Source of the DNA: Candidatus Methanomethylophilaceae archaeon
Lineage (GTDB): Archaea > Thermoplasmatota > Thermoplasmata > Methanomassiliicoccales > Methanomethylophilaceae
Reading direction: 5' to 3'
DNA length: 20,173 nt
Assembly: GCA_017475875.1 (NCBI GenBank)
Contig: JAFVET010000198.1
Location: 1-20,173, forward strand
Position numbers and translations under genes: made by a program
Shown: positions 1 through 5,858 of the stretch, piece after piece
Numbering within the stretch: position 1 is the stretch's first letter
Layout: the number at the start of each line of letters is the position of its first letter
The notes under the pieces: model-generated
Seen by the model: the letters and a program-made list of their open reading frames with translations, nothing else
Databases searched by the model: none
Told to the model about the DNA's origin: nothing

Positions 1-147
1 GTTGATGCAATGGATAAGCGTGGATTTTCCAACCCCGTTCGGGCCCAAAATCGATATGAACCTGGGTCCCCGCATCGTTACTGTCACGTCTTTCAATACA
101 GGTACGCTAGAGTATCCGAATTCCAGACCCTCGATATCAATGATCAA
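1..147 (-). CDS. ABC transporter ATP-binding protein, N-terminal fragment (FecE/BtuD type)
   Basis: Only the first 49 codons are in the window; the gene continues past the left edge. The reverse strand reads a typical ABC ATPase N-terminus: a short beta segment (IDIEGLEFGYSSVPVLKDV) followed by the Walker A motif GPNGVGKST, which binds ATP phosphates. The A-loop aromatic (FGY) and short spacing to Walker A fit importer ATPases of the iron-siderophore/heme/cobalamin class, but substrate cannot be told from this fragment. No ATG lies upstream of the domain before an in-frame TAG at 178-180. The best start is TTG at 147, with a GGTGAG ribosome-binding site 3 bases before it. The ATPase assignment is certain; the class and TTG start are inferred. 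Confidence 0.85.
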   Translation of the reverse strand, partial: MIIDIEGLEFGYSSVPVLKDVTVTMRGPRFISILGPNGVGKSTLIHCIN

Positions 148-178
148 ACGCTCACCTAGCCTACGGGCCGTATTGGAC

Positions 179-186
179 TATATATC
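179..186 (-). promoter_or_regulatory. Possible TATA box for the left-edge ABC ATPase gene
   Basis: The reverse strand reads gttggatatatagtcc, an AT-rich TATA-like element about 32-38 bases before the proposed TTG start at 147. Spacing fits a short leader carrying the GGTGAG site. A second weak candidate, ttatctaata, lies further upstream. The rest of 187-310 shows no gene. Confidence 0.3.
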
Positions 187-314
187 CAACTATTAGATAA
201 CTATTTCCAAAAGTCGACTTTCTGCAACATGGCCCACATGATTGCCATGATTTGCAGGTGCAGTCTACCTAAACGCACGCTACAGCCGAAAATGTGCGTC
301 CGCCTGGTTGCATA

Positions 315-325
315 TTTTTAATATA
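315..325 (+). promoter_or_regulatory. TATA box for the GGGP synthase gene
   Basis: The sequence tttttaatata sits in a GC-richer surround. Archaeal transcription starts about 25 bases downstream of the TATA centre, so the start would be near 345. That leaves a leader of roughly 25-28 bases containing the AGGTGGG ribosome-binding site at 361-367. Inferred from sequence only. Confidence 0.55.
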
Positions 326-372
326 ACCGCAACATTGCAACCCCTAGACACTGTCACAGAAGGTGGGAAAGG

Positions 373-1110
373 ATGACCGTAAAGCAATACCTCTTGGATA
401 AGATAGATAAAGGGACCATCCACGTCACTCTTCTGGATCCCGAGGACCAGACTCCGGAAAAAGCGGCCGAGATGGCGAAGACGATGCAGGATGCGGGAAC
501 CGACGCGTTCTTCATCGGCGGATCCACCGGCATCACCTCCGAGAACCTCGGAAGCACCGCCAAGGCCATCAAGGAGGCCACCGGCCTGCCAGTCCTTTAT
601 TTCCCCGGGTCGCCCGAAGCCCTTTCCAACGAGGTCGACGCCATCCTGTTCATGAGCATCCTGAACAGCAAGGACCCGCGCTTCATAACCGCCGGGCAGG
701 CCTTCGCCGCCCCCATCGTGAAGAAACTAGGTATCGAACCCATCTCCATGGGCTACATCATCGTCGAACCTGGAATGACCGTAGCCAAAGTAACGCAGAC
801 GAAGGTCATTCCCCGTGACAACCCTGAGAAAGCTGTGGCATACGCGATGGCCGGCGAGATGCTCGGGATGTCGCTCATCTATCTCGAAGCAGGTTCCGGC
901 GCCGGCGCACCCGTGCCCCCGGAGATGATCGCGGCCGTGAAGAAGAACATCGGCGTCCCCCTCATCGTCGGAGGAGGAATCCGTACCCCCGAAACTGCCG
1001 CGGCGGCCCACAAGGCCCGGGCCGACGTTGTCGTGACGGGACCGATCGTGGAAGAGAGCGGTGACACGAAACTTCTGAAAGACATCGTGTCCGCCGCGAA
1101 GGGACTCTGA
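373..1110 (+). CDS. Geranylgeranylglyceryl phosphate synthase
   Basis: This 245-residue TIM-barrel enzyme joins geranylgeranyl diphosphate to sn-glycerol-1-phosphate, the first step specific to archaeal ether lipids. Family marks visible: the N-terminal DPED at residues 22-25, IGGSTGI near 48-54, PGSPE near 78-82, the YLEAGSGAG segment, and the phosphate-binding GGGIRTPE loop followed by ARADVVVTGPIVEE. Length matches the GGGPS/PcrB family. The ATG at 373 is preceded by AGGTGGGAAAGG, a good ribosome-binding site, and by a TATA box. The zinc-ribbon gene starts 5 bases after the stop, so the two are probably cotranscribed. The presence of a GGGP rather than a PcrB-type bacterial context supports an archaeal source. 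Confidence 0.95.
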   Translation: MTVKQYLLDKIDKGTIHVTLLDPEDQTPEKAAEMAKTMQDAGTDAFFIGGSTGITSENLGSTAKAIKEATGLPVLYFPGSPEALSNEVDAILFMSILNSKDPRFITAGQAFAAPIVKKLGIEPISMGYIIVEPGMTVAKVTQTKVIPRDNPEKAVAYAMAGEMLGMSLIYLEAGSGAGAPVPPEMIAAVKKNIGVPLIVGGGIRTPETAAAAHKARADVVVTGPIVEESGDTKLLKDIVSAAKGL

Positions 1111-1115
1111 TACCG

Positions 1116-1472
1116 ATGTCGTACGACGACGACACGCCCGCGTACAACCGCCCGATATCCCCCAGGGCGCCCATGTGGCTCACCCCCGAGGAAAGGGCCG
1201 CTGGGATAACGAAGGACCTCAAGGTCGCAGCCCGCAGGTACCTGTGCCCCAACTGCGGAAGGGAGTTCAGCCTCTTCCAGTCCAGGGCCGTGGCATGCAA
1301 GGCGTGCCCCCAGGCCGGAAGCAACTGCCCGTACGTCAGATGCCCGTTCTGCGACCAGGAATACCCCATCAGCGGGTTCGTGGTCCCCGAAAGCAAAGAA
1401 GATCAGGTCCGCATGACGCAGTACTCGGACAAAGTCTTCAACCGCTGGCAGGACAGTTACAACCGCAGATGA
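1116..1472 (+). CDS. Seven-cysteine zinc-ribbon protein of unknown function
   Basis: A 118-residue protein I cannot assign to a named family. Its first 40 residues are polar and probably flexible. The core has CPNC (44-47), CKAC (61-64) and CPYVRCPFC (71, 76, 79). The CxxC pairs can make one or two zinc-ribbon knuckles, so nucleic-acid or protein binding is plausible but unproven. The tail is charged and helical. The start lies 5 bases after the GGGP synthase stop, suggesting translational coupling; no strong ribosome-binding site is visible. Its stop is one base from the stop of the convergent ATPase gene, leaving no room for a terminator between them. Confidence 0.75.
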   Translation: MSYDDDTPAYNRPISPRAPMWLTPEERAAGITKDLKVAARRYLCPNCGREFSLFQSRAVACKACPQAGSNCPYVRCPFCDQEYPISGFVVPESKEDQVRMTQYSDKVFNRWQDSYNRR

Positions 1473-1473
1473 G

Positions 1474-3087
1474 TCAGTCCTTGCGGATCATGAGCATCGA
1501 AGAGTGACGGTTGAGGACCGCCGCCACGTCCATCGGCCTCACCGACGCGTGGTACATCCCCCTGCCTTCTTCGAAGTCCACCTTATAAACCTCACGGACC
1601 GCGGTTTCGCAGACGTCCCTCAACGTCCTGGTTCCGTCCATCAGATCCCTGGCCGCCGCGAGGACTTCGGCCAGACAGCGTGCCTGGGCCATGTCGAAGA
1701 TCGGTACAAGCGGGACCTCCAGCTTCACCTCGCCTATCTCGAAGGTCCTGATGGCGGCGACACCCGTGAACACCTCCTTCCTCGCCTTCTCGTAACTGAC
1801 GTTGCGGGAGACGGGGTAACGGTCGGAAGGGAGAGTATATGTGCAAGGCGCCTCCGAACCGCCGGACATCGTCCCGACGATGCGGTGGTCCCTCATCAGC
1901 AGCACACGGTCCGCGAAACGGAACACCGACGCGTCGTTGGTCGAGATTATGAGCGAGACGCCCTGGGCCGCCAAAGAACCGGCCACCTCGGGCACGGTCA
2001 CCGGGTCCGACCCGGGGTCGACTGGGGACCTCCTGAAAAGGGAAGGGTGAGAATACTCGTCGTCCATCAGCAGGAGGTCGGAACCCATCTCCAGTGATTC
2101 GGATATCTCGGCGTATTCCGACATGGCCGAGTGTGCGGAAGACGTCTGGAACGACCTCGCCCCAGGCAGGAACGACGAGACGTCGACGGCGGTGACCGCC
2201 CTCCCGGGTTGGCTGGAGACGAAGGCCGCCCCGGCCCTGGTTATGACGTATTCCCTGCCGTCCCCCGGGATGTGGTTGTACACCCCGGCGAGGATCGCAT
2301 CGAGAAGCCCGGACCTCCCGGAACGGGAGTGTCCGGCGATCATAGTCACTCCCGCAGGTATGCCGAACCCGCGCACTGGAGGACCGTTCGGCACCTCGAA
2401 GGAACATTCGTACTCGGGCAGGACGTCGAAGCTCTCCGCATCCACGAGCGGTGCGAGGTCGTCCTCCCTACGGGGCAGGACGGAACCCTCCGCGATGAAG
2501 GCCGCCAGGCCCTTCTCCTTCAACTTGTCCCTGATGTAATCGGCGTTCTCGTTGGTCTCGAGATGGTTGTAGAGTTTCGAAGGTTTGTATGCCGAATAAA
2601 GCATCGACTCGGAGACGATGGACGCGATCCTGTCGAATATGAGCGCCTCCGCGGCTGTCGCGTTGACCTTCCCGCCGTCGCACGGCAGGTTGACGTTGAA
2701 CCTGGCCTCGACGTAAAACTCGGTCACGACCACGCTGAAACGTTCCACGATCTCCTGTCCCGGACGGGGCATGAACACCTCGCCCCCGGTCATCTTCGGA
2801 AACGGTGAGCGGGCCACGGCGCGGGAGGTCTCCCAGAACCTCCTGGCTATCAGGTCCCTGAGCGCGACGGTACGGGAGGCGTTGTTCCTCGTGTCCTCCG
2901 GGAAACCCGCGCGCCTCATCGGCACACGGACCCTCACGTCGGTGTGTCCGGACCTGTCGTTCTGTACATCATCGAAGAAGATCTCGAAATCCTCGAGGAC
3001 GAAATTGTTCGTGATGCCCTTGTACTTGGCGAACGGCTTCCCGTCCGCGTTCTTGAGGGTCTTCCTCAAAACCTCTTCCGATGCCAT
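1474..3087 (-). CDS. COG3044-like ABC-class ATPase with degenerate Walker A
   Basis: A 537-residue protein resembling the 'predicted ATPase of the ABC class' family (COG3044, PF09818). The family landmark VYNHIPGDGREYV is intact at 269-281. The nucleotide-binding motifs have diverged: Walker A reads GHSRSGRS (252-259), with arginine in place of the catalytic lysine. The usual SGSTSQA-like signature reads AHSAMSEYA near 318-326, and Walker B ends LLLMDDEY (338-345) where the family has DEDTS. ATP hydrolysis may be lost. The ATG at 3087 follows GGAGAT by 6 bases; 42 more upstream codons are open but overlap the preceding gene and are not plausible protein. It overlaps the PPC-domain gene by 22 bases, so the two should be cotranscribed. 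Family assignment is from recognition of motifs. Confidence 0.85.
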   Translation of the reverse strand: MASEEVLRKTLKNADGKPFAKYKGITNNFVLEDFEIFFDDVQNDRSGHTDVRVRVPMRRAGFPEDTRNNASRTVALRDLIARRFWETSRAVARSPFPKMTGGEVFMPRPGQEIVERFSVVVTEFYVEARFNVNLPCDGGKVNATAAEALIFDRIASIVSESMLYSAYKPSKLYNHLETNENADYIRDKLKEKGLAAFIAEGSVLPRREDDLAPLVDAESFDVLPEYECSFEVPNGPPVRGFGIPAGVTMIAGHSRSGRSGLLDAILAGVYNHIPGDGREYVITRAGAAFVSSQPGRAVTAVDVSSFLPGARSFQTSSAHSAMSEYAEISESLEMGSDLLLMDDEYSHPSLFRRSPVDPGSDPVTVPEVAGSLAAQGVSLIISTNDASVFRFADRVLLMRDHRIVGTMSGGSEAPCTYTLPSDRYPVSRNVSYEKARKEVFTGVAAIRTFEIGEVKLEVPLVPIFDMAQARCLAEVLAAARDLMDGTRTLRDVCETAVREVYKVDFEEGRGMYHASVRPMDVAAVLNRHSSMLMIRKD

Positions 3088-3536
3088 CGGCGTATCTCCA
3101 ACAGTTTTCCGTCGAGCCTGGGGTCGGAAGCAGTCCTGGCCGGACCTTCGCCCAGAAGTTCGGTGACCACGACCTCCATGGTCAACCAGACGACGACACC
3201 TTTCCTGAAGCAACCTGTGACGGACCCACCAGACCTTCCCAGCGACCCGTGCATGTGCATGACCGGGTTGCCGTCTGAATCCGGGAAAACGGTGCCGAAC
3301 GCGGTCAACTCGCAGGGACCGTCGGGCGAACAGGTCTGGGGTGAGATCCTGTCCCTTATCGGAAGCTCGGGCCCGACCACTAGAATGGATGAATCCGATG
3401 CGCCGCCCACCGCACTCACGGTGGCACGGACGATGCCGTTGTCCCTGCAGAAAGATTCCACGACCTCGTTCAGGACTTCCCCCTCGTCCAACTTCAGGAC
3501 GAAGACGCGTCCCGTGCGGAGCTCCGCGGACCTCAT
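3066..3536 (-). CDS. PPC/DUF296-domain protein
   Basis: A 156-residue protein matching the PPC domain (plants and prokaryotes conserved, DUF296), a trimeric fold found in bacterial and archaeal stand-alone proteins and in plant AT-hook regulators. Visible marks are LKLDEGEVLNEVV near the start, the AVGGASD turn, and the HMHGSLG metal-site-like motif with His94 and His96. These are followed by VTGCFRKGVVVWLTMEVVVTEL, where GHL is more usual at the GCF position. A GAGG ribosome-binding site lies 7 bases before the ATG. It starts 7 bases after the upstream gene and overlaps the ATPase gene by 22 bases. A DNA-binding role is possible but the archaeal stand-alone form has no AT-hook here. Confidence 0.85.
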   Translation of the reverse strand: MRSAELRTGRVFVLKLDEGEVLNEVVESFCRDNGIVRATVSAVGGASDSSILVVGPELPIRDRISPQTCSPDGPCELTAFGTVFPDSDGNPVMHMHGSLGRSGGSVTGCFRKGVVVWLTMEVVVTELLGEGPARTASDPRLDGKLLEIRRWHRKRF

Positions 3537-3543
3537 GTGCGCC

Positions 3544-3951
3544 TCAGCGGTACTTGCTGTACCTGTCGAGGAGTTTCGAGATCTTGTCGAACTCCTCCTT
3601 GGTCAGATCGCCGTTGGTCACGTAGGTTTTGGCGAAATCCTTCGCGTCGCGTGTGGAAACGCGGGAAGCCTTTGCGATGACGGTCGCCAGAAAAGCGGAC
3701 GATTTGGCGGGATCCATCGAGGATGCCGAGAGCACCTCGTTCATGTCGTACTTGAACGGATTGATGCGATGCGTGTTGAGCATCGCCTGACGTTTGGTGC
3801 TCTCCTTGGGCTTGGGTTTGCCTCCCCCCTTCTTCTGGTCGCCGCTCCCGGAACCCGAAGGCGCGCCCCTGTTCTGAGGACGTCCCCCGCTCGTTCCGGA
3901 ACCCTGCTGCGAACCGTTCCCGCTCCTCGGCCTCCTACTGTCACCTGGCAA
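3544..3951 (-). CDS. Basic low-complexity protein with small helical C-terminal domain
   Basis: I do not recognise this protein. With the TTG start chosen it has 135 residues. The first ~55 are rich in Gly, Ser, Pro, Arg, Lys and Gln and are likely disordered; the last ~80, from MLNTHRINPFKYD, look like a compact helical domain ending in KLLDRYSKYR. The open frame continues to an ATG at 4071, but that would run back through the promoter region, and the extra residues do not look coding. TTG at 3951 has GGAG 8 bases upstream and a TATA box at the right distance. It is the first gene of the unit with the PPC protein and the ATPase. Confidence 0.6.
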   Translation of the reverse strand: MPGDSRRPRSGNGSQQGSGTSGGRPQNRGAPSGSGSGDQKKGGGKPKPKESTKRQAMLNTHRINPFKYDMNEVLSASSMDPAKSSAFLATVIAKASRVSTRDAKDFAKTYVTNGDLTKEEFDKISKLLDRYSKYR

Positions 3952-3989
3952 GTATATTACTCCGTTCAAGGCTCCGATAAATAACCCTG

Positions 3990-3999
3990 TATAAAAAGG
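3990..3999 (-). promoter_or_regulatory. TATA box for the three-gene reverse unit
   Basis: The reverse strand reads cctttttataca. A start site about 25 bases downstream, near 3968, would give a leader of about 17 bases carrying GGAG before the TTG at 3951. This supports the short form of the first gene. Confidence 0.5.
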
Positions 4000-4048
4000 A
4001 ACGTGTATTCCGGGTCGGAAAATACCGATTATTGGAGGTATCCAGAGA

Positions 4049-4081
4049 TTGTTATTGCAGTATTTATCCAAACAATAACAA
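4049..4081 (+). promoter_or_regulatory. Perfect inverted repeat around the flavoprotein TATA box
   Basis: The arms ttgttattg (4049-4057) and caataacaa (4073-4081) are exact reverse complements, separated by 15 bases that contain tatttat (4061-4067), a candidate TATA element about 50 bases before the ATG at 4115. A dimeric repressor bound to both arms would cover the TATA box. Operator function is inference. Confidence 0.5.
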
Positions 4082-4114
4082 ATACCTGCCGTACAATCAG
4101 TTTACGGGAATACT

Positions 4115-4660
4115 ATGAGCATAGTTGCTATTATCTCCAGCCCCAGGGCGAACTCGAACACCGGAGCATTGGTCGACGCCGCCATCGAAGGCGCCAAAGA
4201 GAACGGACACGATGTCAAGGTCTTCAAGATCAACGCGATGAAGGACAAGCGCGGATGCCAGGCATGCAACGGCTGCAAGAAAGCTGGGAAATGCGTCATC
4301 AAAGACGAGCTCAGCCCCATCTACGACGCCATCCGCGAGGCCGACGGTCTTATCGTCTCCGCACCCGTCTACTTCGGTGAGGCCTGTGGACAGTACCGCC
4401 TCTTCGAGGACAGGCTCTTCGGATACGTCAACGCCGACTTCTCCACCAACCTCGCTCCCGGAAAGAAGGCCGCGGTGTTCACCACCGCCGGAACCGCTGG
4501 TGCCGAGGAACTCGCCGCCAAGATGGGCAAGGTCCTGTCCGGGTTCTTCAAGATCGATGTGATCGGATCGATGGGAGTCATCACCCAGAACGCCCCCGAT
4601 TACGTCAAAACCCATCCCGAGATCCTCGCCCAGGCTAAGGAAATCGGAAAGAAGTTCTGA
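4115..4660 (+). CDS. Iron-sulfur flavoprotein (NADPH-dependent FMN reductase fold)
   Basis: A 181-residue flavodoxin-fold protein of the archaeal iron-sulfur flavoprotein type. The N-terminal ISSPRANSNTG is the FMN phosphate loop (7-17). The compact motif Cys48-x2-Cys51-x2-Cys54-x5-Cys60 is the hallmark that binds a 4Fe-4S cluster. SAPVYFGEACGQ (about 87-98) is the flavin-binding segment, and FTTAGTAG a later flavin loop. Members transfer electrons in methanogens and can reduce oxygen or peroxide; the exact partner here is unknown. The ribosome-binding site is weak (CGGGAA). It is divergent from the ATPase unit, has its own TATA box within an inverted repeat, and is followed by a hairpin terminator, so it is monocistronic. 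Confidence 0.9.
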   Translation: MSIVAIISSPRANSNTGALVDAAIEGAKENGHDVKVFKINAMKDKRGCQACNGCKKAGKCVIKDELSPIYDAIREADGLIVSAPVYFGEACGQYRLFEDRLFGYVNADFSTNLAPGKKAAVFTTAGTAGAEELAAKMGKVLSGFFKIDVIGSMGVITQNAPDYVKTHPEILAQAKEIGKKF

Positions 4661-4671
4661 ACAACCATTTA

Positions 4672-4707
4672 CGGCACGGGGAACCGTGCCGGAATCCCTT
4701 CTTTTCT
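4672..4707 (+). terminator. Hairpin terminator after the flavoprotein gene
   Basis: Stem cggcacgg (4672-4679) pairs exactly with ccgtgccg (4684-4691) around the loop ggaa. The T-rich stretch cccttcttttctt follows. It lies 11 bases after the stop codon. Confidence 0.75.
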
Positions 4708-4779
4708 TCGTATCCTGTTGTTTTCGCAAAATCACTCCTACCAATAACCAAAGCAGAAAGCGGCCGTTTTCTGAATCTC

Positions 4780-4788
4780 ATTTATATT
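4780..4788 (+). promoter_or_regulatory. TATA box for the DUF3990 cassette
   Basis: The sequence atttatatt would place a transcription start near 4808-4812, leaving a leader of about 50 bases that ends in GAGGAGAAGG before the ATG at 4863. Other parts of 4708-4862 show no gene. Confidence 0.5.
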
Positions 4789-4862
4789 GGTAATACAAGA
4801 GGCGTCGGTCCTCGTTCAGAACCGTGTTAAAAACATCACAATATCAACCGAGGAGAAGGCAG

Positions 4863-5363
4863 ATGTTCAAGAAAGGGGTACCAACCAATATGAGACTGTA
4901 CCATGGCAGTGACCAGATAATTGACGTGCCAAAAATAATCAAACCAAACAGAAAAACCGATTTCGGTAGTGGATTCTACACCACATGGTCTGAAAAACAA
5001 GCCGAAAGCTGGTCCAAGATCGTGTGTAAGAGGAGAGGTTCAGAGCAAGCATACGTTTCCGAATATGAGTATTCTGAAAACTCGGAATGCACAGTCCTCT
5101 TATTTGACGGCCCAACGGCAGAATGGTTTGATTTCATCATATCCAACCGTAAAGGCGAATCTAATCATGAGTATGATATCGTAATCGGCCCTGTAGCAGA
5201 TGATAGCGTTTATGAAACGCTATTTAGATTCGAAATAGGGGATATTGATAGAGAGGAAGCTATTCTCAAACTGAAAACAGCAAAACTTGACGGACAAGTA
5301 CTTTTCCATACTGATAAATCCTTGAACTGCATCAAATACATCGGATACAAGGAGGTGAGGTAA
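4863..5363 (+). CDS. DUF3990 protein, probable ADP-ribosyltransferase-like toxin
   Basis: A 166-residue protein with the DUF3990 signature: MRLYHGSDQII, then DFGSGFYTTWSEKQAESW. The LYHGS plus DFGxGFYTT pattern is like that of ADP-ribosyltransferase-fold enzymes, so a toxin or modifying role is plausible, though no activity is shown. ATG 4863 follows GAGGAGAAGG and is preferred over GTG 4824, which has no ribosome-binding site; ATG 4890 (MRLYHGS) is a reasonable alternative. Its TAA stop shares one base with the ATG of the next gene. Base composition is unusual: 22 of 60 bases are G or C at 4921-4980, against 36 of 60 in the flavoprotein gene at 4381-4440. This suggests recent transfer. Confidence 0.8.
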   Translation: MFKKGVPTNMRLYHGSDQIIDVPKIIKPNRKTDFGSGFYTTWSEKQAESWSKIVCKRRGSEQAYVSEYEYSENSECTVLLFDGPTAEWFDFIISNRKGESNHEYDIVIGPVADDSVYETLFRFEIGDIDREEAILKLKTAKLDGQVLFHTDKSLNCIKYIGYKEVR

Positions 5364-5602
5364 TGAATCCGGGAACGTTCGAGATAATAAAACGCGGACT
5401 ATCAATAGAGGTCGTTGGCAACTTGATTGACCGCTACGGGTGGTCCGAAGACCACGCCATAGATGAGTTCATGCGCTCCAAGGTCTATGAAGGGCTACAG
5501 AACGAAGAGACCAAGGTATGGCACCTCAGTCCCGCTCACCTCACTGAGTTATTCGCGGATGAAATCGAAGGAAACCTGGTATGGCCGGAGGTCGTGCGAT
5601 GA
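5363..5602 (+). CDS. Small acidic companion protein of the DUF3990 cassette
   Basis: A 79-residue helical protein. The order of features is a polar helix with LIDRYGWSEDHAIDEFMRSKVYEGL, then ETKVWHLSPAHLTELFADEI. Proteins of this look often neighbour DUF3990 and DUF3791 genes in gut microbes (recalled from general knowledge, not checked). It is predicted acidic overall and could be an antitoxin or chaperone. ATG 5363 overlaps the DUF3990 stop (TAATG) and has a perfect GGAGGTGAGG ribosome-binding site. It overlaps the following gene by 4 bases (ATGA), so all three genes are translationally coupled. Confidence 0.75.
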   Translation: MNPGTFEIIKRGLSIEVVGNLIDRYGWSEDHAIDEFMRSKVYEGLQNEETKVWHLSPAHLTELFADEIEGNLVWPEVVR

Positions 5603-5796
5603 TTTCAGAAACCATGAAGTTTAAGATACATTGCATAGAAGAATATCGTAAAATCCACCACCTTTCAGCTCCAGAAACAATGGAACTCTTTACAAAATAC
5701 GGTGTCCTCGATTTTTTAGATGAGCCGGCCCTCCGTTGGCAGAGTCTTGACAACACCGTCCTTGACATCGATGAGTATCTGGCGGCCAGAACCTGA
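5599..5796 (+). CDS. DUF3791 protein
   Basis: A 65-residue protein fitting the DUF3791 pattern: an N-terminal helix FKIHCIEEYRKIHHLS, then METELF-like MELFTKYGVLDFL, and a closing helix VLDIDEYLAART. The family is small, of unknown function, and is commonly paired with DUF3990. The ATG at 5599 has GGAGGT 7 bases upstream and overlaps the previous stop as ATGA; the earlier in-frame ATG at 5581 has no such site. It ends the cassette. Together with its two neighbours it is best read as the antitoxin-like part of a three-gene module, by inference from small size and coupling. Confidence 0.75.
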   Translation: MISETMKFKIHCIEEYRKIHHLSAPETMELFTKYGVLDFLDEPALRWQSLDNTVLDIDEYLAART

Positions 5797-5831
5797 GTCT
5801 CGAATCCAGATGCGCCCAAGGTCGACAACGC

Positions 5832-5838
5832 TATAATA
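5832..5838 (+). promoter_or_regulatory. TATA box for the AlbA_2 membrane protein gene
   Basis: tataata ends 20 bases before the ATG at 5859. Centre-to-start spacing of about 24 bases predicts a leaderless transcript; no ribosome-binding site is visible before this ATG. Confidence 0.5.
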
Positions 5839-5858
5839 GCGCCTCCATATTACGACTC

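Noticed and set aside
2..196. Forward open frame at the left edge
   Set aside because: It is the shadow of the reverse ABC ATPase; its VDFPTPFGPK is the antisense of a Walker A motif.
3952..4071. Extended N-terminus for the low-complexity protein (ATG at 4071)
   Set aside because: It crosses a TATA box and gives a non-protein-like sequence; TTG 3951 has GGAG upstream.
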